Notes: generated from the sequence alone by a model not told the origin. A stretch of DNA of 64,000 bases from JBJMQS01 sp045802605 (GCA_045802605.1 JBJMQS010000030.1:252204-316203), one strand, 5' to 3'; shown: positions 1 through 8,275, numbered from the stretch's first letter. Made by a program: numbers and translations.

Positions 1-433
1 AGTCGAGCAACTCCGACAAATAGCGATCATAATCCTTGGTCACGCCGTACGTGCCAACCTGCGCCACATCGCTGTTGCCGTCTTCGGCGCCAATAGCCGG
101 GTAGCCCGTAAACGTGTCGAAGCCGACGACCTTGCGGCTATGGTTGTACGGCTCGTAGATGGCGCGGAGCGATTCGAACAGGGCCAGATTCTGACCCCAC
201 CAGACGCCGAACTCGAGAATGACGCCAGGGACTGGCAGGATTTTTTGGTACAGCTCGTTGATGTAGAGCACCTTCGCTAGCACCGAGCTGCGCATGTACA
301 TGCCGAGGTTGACGAGCAATTGGTCCTGCGGCAGCGGCGTGCGGGCGAACAGATCCGACAACGCTTTTCGGGCATTTTGTTGATGCGGAGCGGCCCGCGT
401 TTGGAGTGTGTGCGCGCCGTTGGTCTTGGTCAT
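1..433 (-). CDS. TylF-like SAM-dependent methyltransferase, 3' end outside window
   Basis: The gene begins with ATG at 433 and stays open to the window edge, giving 144 residues of an incomplete protein. Around residues 64-75 it reads VILEFGVWWGQNL, an acidic/glycine-rich SAM-binding motif I, followed by a region with VVGFDTFTGYP, typical of the macrocin O-methyltransferase (TylF) type methyltransferases found in O-antigen and antibiotic clusters. The next two genes on the same strand (a five-bladed-propeller protein and a NeuD-like acyltransferase) lie upstream of it, so it is probably the third gene of a polysaccharide modification operon. Seen: SAM motif and context. Inferred: the substrate, probably a sugar hydroxyl. 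The catalytic C-terminal part cannot be judged. Confidence 0.75.
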   Translation of the reverse strand, partial: MTKTNGAHTLQTRAAPHQQNARKALSDLFARTPLPQDQLLVNLGMYMRSSVLAKVLYINELYQKILPVPGVILEFGVWWGQNLALFESLRAIYEPYNHSRKVVGFDTFTGYPAIGAEDGNSDVAQVGTYGVTKDYDRYLSELLD

Positions 434-453
434 TGTGAGTCCTTTCGTGTCGC

Positions 454-1389
454 TTACGCAGCCGCCTTGTTCGACCAACTTTCGAGCACGGCATAGCCAA
501 ACCCGGTTTGGCCACAACTGTTGCCGTTGTAAAAGAGGTAAGTCTTGCCCTGGTGTTGCACGACCGCGGGGTAGCCGACCATTTGCGAGTCCCAGCCGTC
601 GGCCGCCACGTCGATGCCGACTTCGTCGTCTTTGCGCACCCACGACTTACCATCGAGCGACTCGGCGTAGCCCAGCCGATATCCCAGCGAGCGCGAGCGG
701 ATGGAATACCACATCCGATAGAGTGGGCCATCGCGCAACACATACGGCCGCCCGAGTGCGTGCTCATCCTCATCTTTGAAGTTGATGGCCGGCCGGCCTT
801 CGGTTGGCCAGTTAATGCCGTTCGGCGACTCGAGGTATTTGATGCTGTAGATGGGCAGCGGCTTGCCGTGGACGACGGTCCACTCGGAGCCACCGACATA
901 CCAAAGTTTGAAGACACCGTCTTCCTTCAGCACGAAGCCGGAGGTGCGGTTGAGCATCTCCTTGTCGCTGCGATCGAGAATCGGCACCCGGCTCGCGCGA
1001 GTGAAAGATTGCCCGCCATCGCGGCTAATCGCGAGGCCTTGAAATTGGTAGTACCGCACTTTCTGGCCAAGCTGGAAGCCAACGTAATACAGGTAGAGCG
1101 CATCGCCAACGGTCACGATCGATGTCGGCACGACGCCGTTCTCGTCAAATGCTCCCGGCGCACCGACGTCGAGCAGCGGCCGGTCGGCCACGCCAAGCAC
1201 GCGGCTTGGATTCGTGGGATCGACGTCCACGTAGCCGAGCCGGCCGACGGTGTTGTCGTCGCAGAAGGCAACGTAGAGTCGGAGCGTGCCGTCTTTCAAG
1301 AAATAGGGCGTCGGCGGGAAGGCGTGCTTAGTCGCCCACGCCTGTCGCCCGTCGGGAACGAATACCCGGCCCATCTTTTGCCACTTCAT
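454..1389 (-). CDS. Five-bladed beta-propeller, GH43/GH32-like protein
   Basis: 311 residues. I chose ATG 1389, which overlaps the stop of the upstream gene in an ATGA junction, instead of a longer upstream frame that would run deep into that gene. The sequence is a series of short repeats ending in aromatic residues (YVGFQLG, LWYVGGSEW, RMWYSIRSR, YLFYNGN), the pattern of five-bladed propeller glycosidases (arabinanase/levansucrase fold). Proteins of this kind recur in O-antigen and capsule clusters. I cannot assign the catalytic acids or a substrate. No signal peptide is visible, so it is probably cytoplasmic. It lies between a NeuD-like acyltransferase and a methyltransferase gene, which supports a role in glycan building or trimming. 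Confidence 0.7.
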   Translation of the reverse strand: MKWQKMGRVFVPDGRQAWATKHAFPPTPYFLKDGTLRLYVAFCDDNTVGRLGYVDVDPTNPSRVLGVADRPLLDVGAPGAFDENGVVPTSIVTVGDALYLYYVGFQLGQKVRYYQFQGLAISRDGGQSFTRASRVPILDRSDKEMLNRTSGFVLKEDGVFKLWYVGGSEWTVVHGKPLPIYSIKYLESPNGINWPTEGRPAINFKDEDEHALGRPYVLRDGPLYRMWYSIRSRSLGYRLGYAESLDGKSWVRKDDEVGIDVAADGWDSQMVGYPAVVQHQGKTYLFYNGNSCGQTGFGYAVLESWSNKAAA

Positions 1390-2075
1390 GTGGGCTCGTC
1401 CTTCACTTTGAAGAGCACCAGGCTCGACACTTTCGCCGGTCCGCCGCGCTGCTCCTTGTAGACGCCGGCTTCGACCGTGTCTTTCACGACCACGGTGCCG
1501 GCGCCGATTACGCAATCGCGGGCGATCTTCACGTTATCGCCGATGGAACTGTTGACGCCGAAGAAGCAGCTCTCGCCGACGTCGCAATAGCCGGAGATGA
1601 CCACGTGCGACGAGATGAAGCAGTGATCGTGGATCACGGTGCGATGCCCGACGTGGTTGCCGCTCCAGAGGACGACGTTGTCGCCGACTTGGACCTTGTA
1701 CTGAATGACGTTGTTCTCGAAGACGAAGCAGTTCTCGCCGATCTTGGCGTCACGCCAGACAAACGCGCGCGAACTGATGTAGGAGACGGGACGATAGCCC
1801 TTCGCCTTGGCCGCACGAAAGAGCCGAGCGCGGACGCGATTGAGTTGGGTGTAAGTAATAGCGACGAAGCACCGGTGAGTATCCGGTGGATAGAGCCGCT
1901 CGACATCTTCGAACGCCACAACGGGCCGGCCAAAAAGCTCAGCCTTGGTCAGAAACGCGCGCTCAGCCGCGAACGCCACGACTTCGTGCGGCGAGTCGTG
2001 CGTGAAATACTCGCAAGCGATCTCGGCAAATTCACCGTCGCCGATGATGACGAGCTTTTCGCCGGTCTTGTTCAT
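1386..2075 (-). CDS. NeuD-like sugar O-acyltransferase (left-handed beta-helix)
   Basis: 229 residues from ATG 2075; a TTG seven codons further upstream is possible, but AAGGATGG precedes the ATG at a suitable distance. The N-terminal third (KLVIIGDGEFAEIACEYF) is the nucleotide-like domain of the NeuD/PglD family, and the rest contains hexapeptide repeats (IGENCFVFENNVIQYKVQVG, VGESCFFGVNSSIGDNVKI) forming a left-handed beta-helix. Such enzymes acylate amino or hydroxyl groups of sugars for surface polysaccharides, using acetyl-CoA or a related donor. The stop overlaps the start of the next gene by four bases, implying translational coupling. It is the first visible gene of this minus-strand operon. 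The sugar substrate is not predictable. Confidence 0.85.
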   Translation of the reverse strand: MNKTGEKLVIIGDGEFAEIACEYFTHDSPHEVVAFAAERAFLTKAELFGRPVVAFEDVERLYPPDTHRCFVAITYTQLNRVRARLFRAAKAKGYRPVSYISSRAFVWRDAKIGENCFVFENNVIQYKVQVGDNVVLWSGNHVGHRTVIHDHCFISSHVVISGYCDVGESCFFGVNSSIGDNVKIARDCVIGAGTVVVKDTVEAGVYKEQRGGPAKVSSLVLFKVKDEPT

Positions 2076-2206
2076 TCGCCGGCCATCCTTGACCAAACGA
2101 TCGGGCTCCTAAGAACCCGGGATTCTAAGCTTTCAGTGTGAAAATGGGCAAGGGGAATTAGGCGGCGGGATGCGTGCGTATCAGTGAAACGAATGAAAGG
2201 AAACAG

Positions 2207-2236
2207 TTGGCATTTCACCCCGCTCTCAGGTATGAT
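2207..2236 (+). promoter_or_regulatory. Sigma-70-type promoter of the toxin-antitoxin operon
   Basis: TTGGCA at 2207-2212 and TATGAT at 2231-2236 are separated by 18 bases and lie 28 bases before the antitoxin start codon. The -10 box overlaps the left arm of a palindrome, as expected for an autoregulated operon. Promoter strength is not known. Confidence 0.6.
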
Positions 2237-2249
2237 AAATCGTCATACC
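2229..2249. promoter_or_regulatory. Palindromic operator before the antitoxin gene
   Basis: A perfect inverted repeat, GGTATGA at 2229-2235 and TCATACC at 2243-2249, with a seven-base spacer. It overlaps the -10 box and ends 14 bases before the antitoxin ATG. Ribbon-helix-helix antitoxins bind short inverted repeats at this position, so it is the likely binding site of the antitoxin alone or with MazF. Confidence 0.65.
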
Positions 2250-2263
2250 GAGTGGTTTCAGAC

Positions 2264-2506
2264 ATGAACAGTGCGAAAATTGCCATAACGATTGAGCCGG
2301 AGTTGCTCAAACGCCTTGACCTCATGGTGAAGGAACGACGGTTTCCCAACCGCAGCCGGGCCGTTCAAGAGGCATTACGGGATGCATTGGATCGTATCGA
2401 TCGCACGCGATTGGCGCGAGAATGTGCCAAGCTCGACCGCACTTTCGAACAACAATTAGCTGATGAAGGCCTCGCCGAAGACCTCAAACAATGGCCCGAA
2501 TATTAA
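2264..2506 (+). CDS. Ribbon-helix-helix antitoxin (MazE/CopG type)
   Basis: 80 residues from ATG 2264. A longer frame from 2174 exists, but it would read through the promoter and operator. The N-terminus (KIAITIEPELLKRLDLMVKE, then NRSRAVQEALRDAL) is a classic ribbon-helix-helix DNA-binding domain: a short strand with alternating residues followed by two helices. The acidic C-terminus (AEDLKQWPEY) would be the part that docks to the toxin. The gene overlaps the mazF-like gene by 16 bases, so both are made from one message. Expected role: neutralise the endoribonuclease and repress the operon through the palindrome at 2229..2249. Confidence 0.85.
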   Translation: MNSAKIAITIEPELLKRLDLMVKERRFPNRSRAVQEALRDALDRIDRTRLARECAKLDRTFEQQLADEGLAEDLKQWPEY

Positions 2507-2829
2507 GAGGCGATGTCATTTGGGCCGATCTGAACCCGGTGCGCGGTCGGGAACAAGCAGGTCTGCGCCCTGTCGTCATTCTCAGTGAGGACGTATTCAA
2601 CGCGCGGTCCGGAACGGTAATCGCGCTCGCAATTACAAGTCAGCCGCAACTCGCGGGTTTTCCACTGACGCTCGAGCTCACCAGCGTGAAAATGCCCGAA
2701 CGCTCATGGGTAAAGATCAGCCAGGTTCGCACACTCTCGATTGAACGTCTTGGAAAAAAGATTGGCAGAATGTCGCCCGAAGAATTAGATCGACTCATTG
2801 AGGGGCTGAACGAAATCCTTGGCAGATAG
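2491..2829 (+). CDS. mazF: MazF/PemK-family endoribonuclease toxin
   Basis: 112 residues, the normal length for the family. It has the MazF/PemK signature: RGDVIWADLNPVRGREQAG near the start, then RPVVILSEDVFN, and SWVKISQVRTLS in the second half, which holds the conserved Lys/Gln/Arg stretch near the active site. MazF toxins cleave single-stranded RNA at short sequences and stop growth when the antitoxin is degraded. The start codon lies inside the end of the antitoxin gene. The protein looks complete. The cleavage sequence is not predictable. Confidence 0.9.
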   Translation: MARILRGDVIWADLNPVRGREQAGLRPVVILSEDVFNARSGTVIALAITSQPQLAGFPLTLELTSVKMPERSWVKISQVRTLSIERLGKKIGRMSPEELDRLIEGLNEILGR

Positions 2830-2838
2830 GAGGAAGCC

Positions 2839-3114
2839 ATGAAATTCATGATGTCCTGGACGTTCAAACCAGAGATGCGGGCTCGCGACGAGGCGATTAC
2901 CCGCTTCAAGAAGACCGGCGGCCAGCCGCCGAAGGGCGTGAAACTCGTCGGCCGCTGGACCAGTGCCGAAATGAGCGGCGGCTTCGACCTCCTGGAAGGC
3001 GACGACGTCAAAGCGATCGGCGAATTCGCGCTCATGTGGAGTGATTTGATCGATCAAAAGATCATGCCGGTGATGGAGGATGCGGAGTTGGCGGAGGTGC
3101 TGAATCGGCGGTGA
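2839..3114 (+). CDS. DUF3303 domain protein
   Basis: 91 residues with a strong ribosome binding site (AGGAGG, six bases before ATG 2839). The opening MKFMMSWTFKPEMRARDEA and the later GRWTSAEMSGGFDLLEG match the small DUF3303 family, a ferredoxin-like fold related to dimeric alpha-beta barrel proteins. Function in the family is not established. It begins nine bases after the mazF-like stop, so it may be cotranscribed with the toxin-antitoxin pair, though there is no evidence that it takes part in it. Confidence 0.75.
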   Translation: MKFMMSWTFKPEMRARDEAITRFKKTGGQPPKGVKLVGRWTSAEMSGGFDLLEGDDVKAIGEFALMWSDLIDQKIMPVMEDAELAEVLNRR

Positions 3115-3182
3115 GTTTGGTGGAATCTGGGTGAAAGCCACGTTATCATGTAGGCAATTGAGTTTTCTTTGCGGAGGCGACT

Positions 3183-3344
3183 GTGGCAACCAACAAGAAG
3201 AGTCGGTCTGCATCGTCGGGCCGTGGTAGCCGAAAAAAGTTGACCGAGGCCGAGTCTTTGAAACGGATGAAGGAATTTTCGAAACGCAAGGAGAACTTGA
3301 TTGCCTCTATCCGCAAGAACAAGGATCGAAGCCTATCTGCCTGA
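3183..3344 (+). CDS. Small basic protein, 53 residues
   Basis: Starts at GTG 3183, eight bases after GGAGG, and ends at TGA 3342-3344. The product is short and very basic: KKSRSASSGRGSRKK near the start, then a charged helix (KRMKEFSKRKENLIASIRK). I do not recognise it. The good ribosome binding site and the 44-base overlap with the following gene suggest both are translated from one message. It resembles small nucleic-acid-binding or adaptor proteins only in composition, so no function is assigned. Confidence 0.5.
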   Translation: MATNKKSRSASSGRGSRKKLTEAESLKRMKEFSKRKENLIASIRKNKDRSLSA

Positions 3345-3633
3345 TTTGCCAAGGCCGGAATACCAAGATCTGCTGAGCGCCCTCGAATTAGAATTTACTT
3401 ACACCTTTGGCGGCTGCAGCACTATTCGTGGCGTGGAAGGCCATTATCTGTCGCATGCAGGTGCAAGAATTCGCGATCGCGTGAACATCGTGTATTGTGA
3501 CACTCCATTTGCCATGGAATCCCAGTTTGAGTTGTTAAGCCAATATTCGGATGAGTTGCGAGAAGCCATTATTGCGGCCCTCGATGAAGAATCTGTCTTG
3601 ATTGCCGCTTGGCAGATTTACCATTCTGAATGA
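3301..3633 (+). CDS. Conserved-looking hypothetical protein
   Basis: Up to 110 residues if TTG 3301 is the start. The frame overlaps the previous small gene, so the start is uncertain. The core (FTYTFGGCSTIRGVEGHYLS, then RDRVNIVYCDTPF) is ordered and protein-like, with a possible beta sheet and a C-terminal helix (ELREAIIAALDEE). I do not recognise the family. Its overlap with the 53-residue basic protein suggests a two-gene unit. No signal peptide or membrane segment is present. Confidence 0.55.
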   Translation: MPLSARTRIEAYLPDLPRPEYQDLLSALELEFTYTFGGCSTIRGVEGHYLSHAGARIRDRVNIVYCDTPFAMESQFELLSQYSDELREAIIAALDEESVLIAAWQIYHSE

Positions 3634-3770
3634 TCTCGCCAATTTTTTCGCTCCCCGAGCAAATATCCCCCCGCCTCCGGCGAAATACCCCTGTCGGGTA
3701 ATTTCCAAGCGACCGCGGGCGAGGCGGCTGAGCGCCCCGGGCTTCACGAGACAGCCGAGGGGGATTTCGC

Positions 3771-4559
3771 ATGTTTTTCTGCAAGAAACTGGTGGTGCTG
3801 AGCCTCGGAGCGGCCGGGGCCTTGGCGGTCACGAACGCCGTGTGGTCAGGCAGCGTTTCGACCATGTGGCACAAGGCGAGAACGGCCGTCGAGCGGAATA
3901 TTTCGCCGGAGTTCGAGCTCGAACGCATCCGCAATCAGATTTCCCGGCTCACGCCGGACATGAATAAGAACATCGAAACCATTGCCGAGGCGACCGTCGA
4001 AGTCGGCTCGCTGCAGCGGAAAATCGAAGTGGTCAAAGGCGAGCTCGACAAACGGCAAACCGAAATCCTGGCTTTGACCGAGAAGGTCGAATCCGGCATC
4101 AAGCTCGCCAGTTGGACCACGGGCAATCCGAAAGAGAAGCTGGCCCGCGACCTGAAGGCCTACAAGACCTGCGAAAAAGACCTCGCGGTCAAACAAAAGC
4201 TGCTCGAAGCTAAGAAGGAATCGCTCGAGTCGGCTCGCCGGCAGCTCACGACCATCAACGAGTCGCGGCAAGAGCTAGAGGTTTTGGCGGCCCAGTATGA
4301 AGCCGAGCTAGCCAATCTCCGCGAAGCACAAGACCGCTCGAAGCTCGTCCTGAACGATAGCCGGCTCTCGGAGATCAAGGCGTCGTTCGAACGGCTGCGT
4401 CAGCGAATCGATGCCGAGAAGATCAAGGCGGAATTGGCTGGCCAGTTCACCTCGTCGCCGACCTCTACGGAACCGGCCGCGGTCGAAACGAGCCAGGACG
4501 TGGTGCAGCAAGTGCGCGATTACTTCAGCAAGCATGAGAGCGCGAAGCGAACTGAGTAA
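3771..4559 (+). CDS. Membrane-anchored or secreted coiled-coil protein
   Basis: 262 residues. The N-terminus (FFCKKLVVLSLGAAGALAVTNAVW) is a signal peptide or anchor. Residues about 45-230 are almost entirely charged heptad-like helix (for example ELDKRQTEILALTEKVESGI and AKKESLESARRQLTTINESR), predicting a long coiled coil. The C-terminus is Ser/Thr/Pro-rich. I know of similar planctomycete proteins but no assigned function. It could be a periplasmic scaffold or a phage-shock-like helical protein, though PspA normally lacks a signal peptide. It stands alone, with about 180 bases and a palindromic repeat before the next operon. Confidence 0.6.
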   Translation: MFFCKKLVVLSLGAAGALAVTNAVWSGSVSTMWHKARTAVERNISPEFELERIRNQISRLTPDMNKNIETIAEATVEVGSLQRKIEVVKGELDKRQTEILALTEKVESGIKLASWTTGNPKEKLARDLKAYKTCEKDLAVKQKLLEAKKESLESARRQLTTINESRQELEVLAAQYEAELANLREAQDRSKLVLNDSRLSEIKASFERLRQRIDAEKIKAELAGQFTSSPTSTEPAAVETSQDVVQQVRDYFSKHESAKRTE

Positions 4560-4627
4560 TTGCGATCCGACAGTCGATCGGGGTTCGCAGGGTGAGGAAT
4601 CCTGCGAACCCCACCCCCTTTCCAACA

Positions 4628-4724
4628 AAGAGTTAACCGCAGAGAATGCGGAGAAATACCAGAGAAAACCAATTTCATTCTCCGGTTTTCCTCTGCGTCC
4701 TCTGCGTCTCCGCGGTTAACTCTT
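4628..4724. repeat. Dispersed palindromic repeat (ccgcagag family), copy 1
   Basis: The left end AAGAGTTAACCGC is the exact reverse complement of the right end, and the inner arms are built from degenerate GCAGAG/GCGTCCTCTGCG units. Related copies lie at 11778, 26200, 27537 and 62724. It lies between the coiled-coil gene and the FHA operon and could fold into a long hairpin in RNA. Confidence 0.8.
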
Positions 4725-4742
4725 CTAGGTATAATCACGCTC

Positions 4743-6104
4743 ATGCTTGGAATGGCCTGGCTAACTTTGAGGCAGGTGCGGGCGGCGCTCGCCAATGGGC
4801 AACTCGATGAGGCCCAGCGGCTGCTCGCGGACCCGGCCGTCAAAGGCCATCAGAAAAGTTGGGCCCTGCTCGAACAACTCACCCGCGGCTTGATCGCACG
4901 AGCCGAGCGCCGCCTGATCCAGGGTGACGCCGCCGGCGCTTGGGCCGACTTGGCGAAAGCCGAAGCCGCCGCTCCGGCCGACCTCTCCGAACAAACCTCC
5001 AAACTGCGGCAAGCGCTCGGGGAGCAATCGCTCTCCCAAGCTCGCGTGCTCTTGGAGACCGGCGATCCTCGCCGCGCCGCCGAATCGATTGGCCGACTGC
5101 GCGAACGGCAATTCAACCCGGCCGACTGGCATGCCCTGGAAGATGCGGCCAAAGACTGGATGCTTTCACAAGAACTGGCGGATCGCGGCGAATTCGCACT
5201 CGCCCGCCAGATGTTTGACCGAGTGGCCCGAGCGGAGTTGACTGGCGGGGCGGTGGCGATCTTCCAGACCGAGCTCGATCAACGCAGTTCGAAGTTCAAT
5301 GACCTGTTGCCTCAGCTGCACGACGCACTCGATCAACGCCGCTGGCGCGACGTGTTGCAACTCGCCGATGGCGTGCTTGCGGTCGCGCCGCAGCACGGCG
5401 AGGCACGCAAGGCCCGCGTTAAAGCGTGGAAGACGAGCGGTCAGGAAACGATTGCCGGCGCGTTCGGCCCGGAACATGACACAACACCGGATTCACTCGG
5501 GCCGCCGAAGAAGTACCACCTCTGGATCGACGGCGTGGGCGGCTACCTCGTGTGCCTCGCACCGCGCGTTTGCTTGGGACAGGCGTCAGCGGAGGGCGCC
5601 GTTGATGTGCCGCTCTTGGCCGATGTCTCACGCTTCCACGCTTCGATCCTGCGCGATAATGAGGGCTACATTGTCGAAGCGGCCCGGCCGCTCCAAGTAA
5701 ATGGCGAATCAACGCACAAAACGACTCTTCACCCCGGCGACCGACTGACACTGGGGGCCGCCTGCCAATTTATTTTTCAGCGGCCCGTCCCGGTGTCTGC
5801 CACGGCAAAGCTGCAAATCCAAAGCGGGCAACGGCTTCCGCTGTCGCTGGACGGCATTTTGCTGATGGCGGAGACGATCGTGATCGGCCCGGGGCCGCAG
5901 GCGCATGTATCATGCGATTTGGATAAGCCGGTGGTGCTATTCCGCGCAAAAGACGGCCTGGGCGTACGTTATGGCGGGGAGTTCAAGGTGGACGGCAACA
6001 AGGTGCGCGACCGGGCGAATCTCGGCTCCACCGCAACAATTACCGGCCCCGATTTCAATTTCGCGCTCGAGCCAGCGAAGAACATGAAGAGGGGACACGC
6101 GTAG
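4743..6104 (+). CDS. FHA-domain protein with N-terminal helical repeats
   Basis: 453 residues. The first 240 or so are helical, TPR-like (AALANGQLDEAQRLLADP, QSLSQARVLLETGDPRRAAE). From about residue 260 there is an FHA domain with the phosphothreonine-binding hallmarks RVCLGQA, VSRFHASI and LQVNGE. FHA domains bind phosphothreonine peptides, and the next gene, eight bases on, is a Ser/Thr kinase, so the natural inference is that this protein reads phosphorylation by that kinase or recruits its substrates. No membrane segment is visible. It is the first gene of a three-gene operon ending at 8270. Confidence 0.85.
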   Translation: MLGMAWLTLRQVRAALANGQLDEAQRLLADPAVKGHQKSWALLEQLTRGLIARAERRLIQGDAAGAWADLAKAEAAAPADLSEQTSKLRQALGEQSLSQARVLLETGDPRRAAESIGRLRERQFNPADWHALEDAAKDWMLSQELADRGEFALARQMFDRVARAELTGGAVAIFQTELDQRSSKFNDLLPQLHDALDQRRWRDVLQLADGVLAVAPQHGEARKARVKAWKTSGQETIAGAFGPEHDTTPDSLGPPKKYHLWIDGVGGYLVCLAPRVCLGQASAEGAVDVPLLADVSRFHASILRDNEGYIVEAARPLQVNGESTHKTTLHPGDRLTLGAACQFIFQRPVPVSATAKLQIQSGQRLPLSLDGILLMAETIVIGPGPQAHVSCDLDKPVVLFRAKDGLGVRYGGEFKVDGNKVRDRANLGSTATITGPDFNFALEPAKNMKRGHA

Positions 6105-6112
6105 AGGGGCAT

Positions 6113-7624
6113 ATGAAGTTCACGCATGGACTCGGCCAGCGACCGCTCGACGGCTACACCATCAAACGCGGTGTGGGCAAAGGCGGCTTCGGCGAGGTGT
6201 ACTTTGCGGTTTCTGACGGCGGCAAAGAGGTCGCCCTCAAGCTGCTGCGCGAAGACTGCGGCATCGAACTCCGCGGCATCGCCCATTGCATCAATCTCAA
6301 GCACCCAAACCTCGTCAGCGTTTATGACCTCCGGCCCGACAAGGCGGGCAATCAGTGGGTCGTGATGGAATATGTTGCCGGCGACCCGCTGCATGTGGTG
6401 CTTGAACGCCACCCGCAGGGTTTGCCGCGCGAGTTGGCCCGCGAGTGGTTCCTCGCCCTGGCTCGAGCCGTGGCTTACTTGCACGACCATGGCATCGTGC
6501 ACCGCGACCTCAAGCCAGCCAACGTGTTTGTGGAAGAGGGCGTGCTGAAGGTCGGGGATTACGGCTTATGCAAATCGATGAGCGCGAGCCAGCGCACGCC
6601 GCAGACGCAATCGGTCGGCACCGTGCACTACATGGCGCCGGAAATCTCGACCGGCAACTACAACCGGCAGATCGATATCTACGCTTGCGGCGTCTTGTTC
6701 TACGAAATGCTCTCGGGCCACCTGCCGTTCCAAGGCGAGACGCCAGGCGAAGTGTTGATGAAGCACCTGACCAGCACCCCGGATCTGGCCGGGGTGCCAG
6801 ATGAATATCGGTCGATCATTGCAAAGGCGCTGGCAAAAGATCCAACGCAACGATTCACGTCGATGACCGAAATGGCACAAGCCGTCGAAGCGACCCAGAA
6901 GCCGGAGCTGATGACGTTACCGCCTCCCGCTCCGCGGGCATATCGAGCCGCAGCATCGCCGACACCGCAACCGCCTCTTCCCGTCCTGCAACAGTCGAAG
7001 CGGGGGTTGGTTGGTGAGTTGACCGGGTCGATGGGACTCGCGGCCGTCTTGACACTGCTCACTACGACTTTCTGGGCGGCAGTCACACACGAAAGCAATT
7101 GGAACTGGATCGGCACGACGTATTTTCTCACCGTCGCCGTGTGTTGGGCGGTGTTGATCCCGTCAAAGTTCTGGCAGGAGCAGCGCATTGGCGACGGCTG
7201 GGGCCGGCGATTGACTTTGATGGGTTGCGGAGCGTGCGTCGGTTTGCTCGCGCTTTGGCTGGACGGGTGGAATTTCAAAGGATTCCACCACGTCACTGAT
7301 CTAGTGCGTGTGAACGGCAATCGCCGCGACGTAATCGCGGCCGGTGCGGGCTTCGTGAGCTATTACGCCCTCGCCTTGGGCCTGGTGCGTTGGTGGCGAT
7401 TGACCGAGCGGCGGCGGAAATCTTGGTTCAGCCTGTTCCCAGTCATAGCCGCAGGGTTCTGGTCACTCGTTCTGATGGTTCTGCTTTTGGGAGTCGATGA
7501 CGACGGCACGGCCGCTCGGTCAGCGATGGCGCTGATTACCGCGGCGGCGGTGATACAGTTCGTCAGCCCACACGAACCGCCACCCGTGCTGTTGCCGCGC
7601 CGGCTGCGCTATCGGCCGGCTTGA
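6113..7624 (+). CDS. Membrane Ser/Thr protein kinase (Hanks type)
   Basis: 503 residues. The kinase domain covers about residues 14-265: glycine loop GVGKGGFGEVYF, ATP lysine in VALKLL, catalytic loop HRDLKPANV, and APE in YMAPEIS. The usual DFG is DYG (KVGDYGLCK), a tolerated variant. A Pro-rich linker follows, then several hydrophobic segments (for example GLAAVLTLLTTTFWAAVTH and FLTVAVCWAVLIPS), so the kinase is cytoplasmic and tethered by four or more membrane helices. Upstream is the FHA protein and downstream a small membrane protein, together probably one signalling module. The signal and substrates are not known. Confidence 0.92.
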   Translation: MKFTHGLGQRPLDGYTIKRGVGKGGFGEVYFAVSDGGKEVALKLLREDCGIELRGIAHCINLKHPNLVSVYDLRPDKAGNQWVVMEYVAGDPLHVVLERHPQGLPRELAREWFLALARAVAYLHDHGIVHRDLKPANVFVEEGVLKVGDYGLCKSMSASQRTPQTQSVGTVHYMAPEISTGNYNRQIDIYACGVLFYEMLSGHLPFQGETPGEVLMKHLTSTPDLAGVPDEYRSIIAKALAKDPTQRFTSMTEMAQAVEATQKPELMTLPPPAPRAYRAAASPTPQPPLPVLQQSKRGLVGELTGSMGLAAVLTLLTTTFWAAVTHESNWNWIGTTYFLTVAVCWAVLIPSKFWQEQRIGDGWGRRLTLMGCGACVGLLALWLDGWNFKGFHHVTDLVRVNGNRRDVIAAGAGFVSYYALALGLVRWWRLTERRRKSWFSLFPVIAAGFWSLVLMVLLLGVDDDGTAARSAMALITAAAVIQFVSPHEPPPVLLPRRLRYRPA

Positions 7625-7634
7625 GGATACGAAC

Positions 7635-8270
7635 ATGCGGAGCTTTATTTTCCTGGTGGTCTTCGTCGCCGCGGCCCTGGCCGTGACGGGCAAGCGCGTT
7701 CACTGGACGCGCTTCGACTGGAGCGAGCCGACCCCGCCGCTGGTGACCGCGCCGCCCTGGGACTCACGGCCCGCAAAATACAAGAAACTGAATCTTCGGG
7801 ACGACGACAGCAAAGTCATTTGGCGCGGCACCGTCGATGGCAGCCCGAAACTGACCCGCGACTTGGCCTGGTCGGACGCCTATACCCGCGCCAGCGATGC
7901 GATTCAAACCGTGCTTGGCCTGGAGCACGCGCTGCCACCGAGCACGATTGATGACGTCACGGTCGAGCACCACGAAGGCAGCGTGGAAACCGGCACCTCC
8001 GTCGGAGCGACGCCCAAGATTAGCCTCGATCTCGAAGTGAAAGCCAGCCAAGCCAGGGAACTGGCCCGCCGGGATCGTGGGTACTACGTCAGCGATCGGG
8101 TCGGCATTCTGTCGAAAATCATGGCGGTCTTGGTCGCCGGCTTATTCGCAGTCGCTGGCTACGTTCGACTCGACGAGTGGAGCAAAGGGTATTACACGCG
8201 GACGATCAAGGTGATGGCGCTCGCCGCGTTCGCAGGTGCGACATTGTTCGTGTGGAAGATGGCGCACTGA
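7635..8270 (+). CDS. Membrane protein of the FHA/kinase operon
   Basis: 211 residues. An N-terminal hydrophobic segment (SFIFLVVFVAAALAV) is followed by a soluble region of about 140 residues and two C-terminal membrane helices (ILSKIMAVLVAGLFAVAGYV and VMALAAFAGATLFVW). Both the ten-base spacing and the shared strand tie it to the kinase gene. I do not recognise a domain. The soluble part is probably periplasmic if the first segment is an anchor. A role as sensor or partner of the kinase is inference from position only. Confidence 0.6.
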   Translation: MRSFIFLVVFVAAALAVTGKRVHWTRFDWSEPTPPLVTAPPWDSRPAKYKKLNLRDDDSKVIWRGTVDGSPKLTRDLAWSDAYTRASDAIQTVLGLEHALPPSTIDDVTVEHHEGSVETGTSVGATPKISLDLEVKASQARELARRDRGYYVSDRVGILSKIMAVLVAGLFAVAGYVRLDEWSKGYYTRTIKVMALAAFAGATLFVWKMAH

Positions 8271-8275
8271 TTTTT

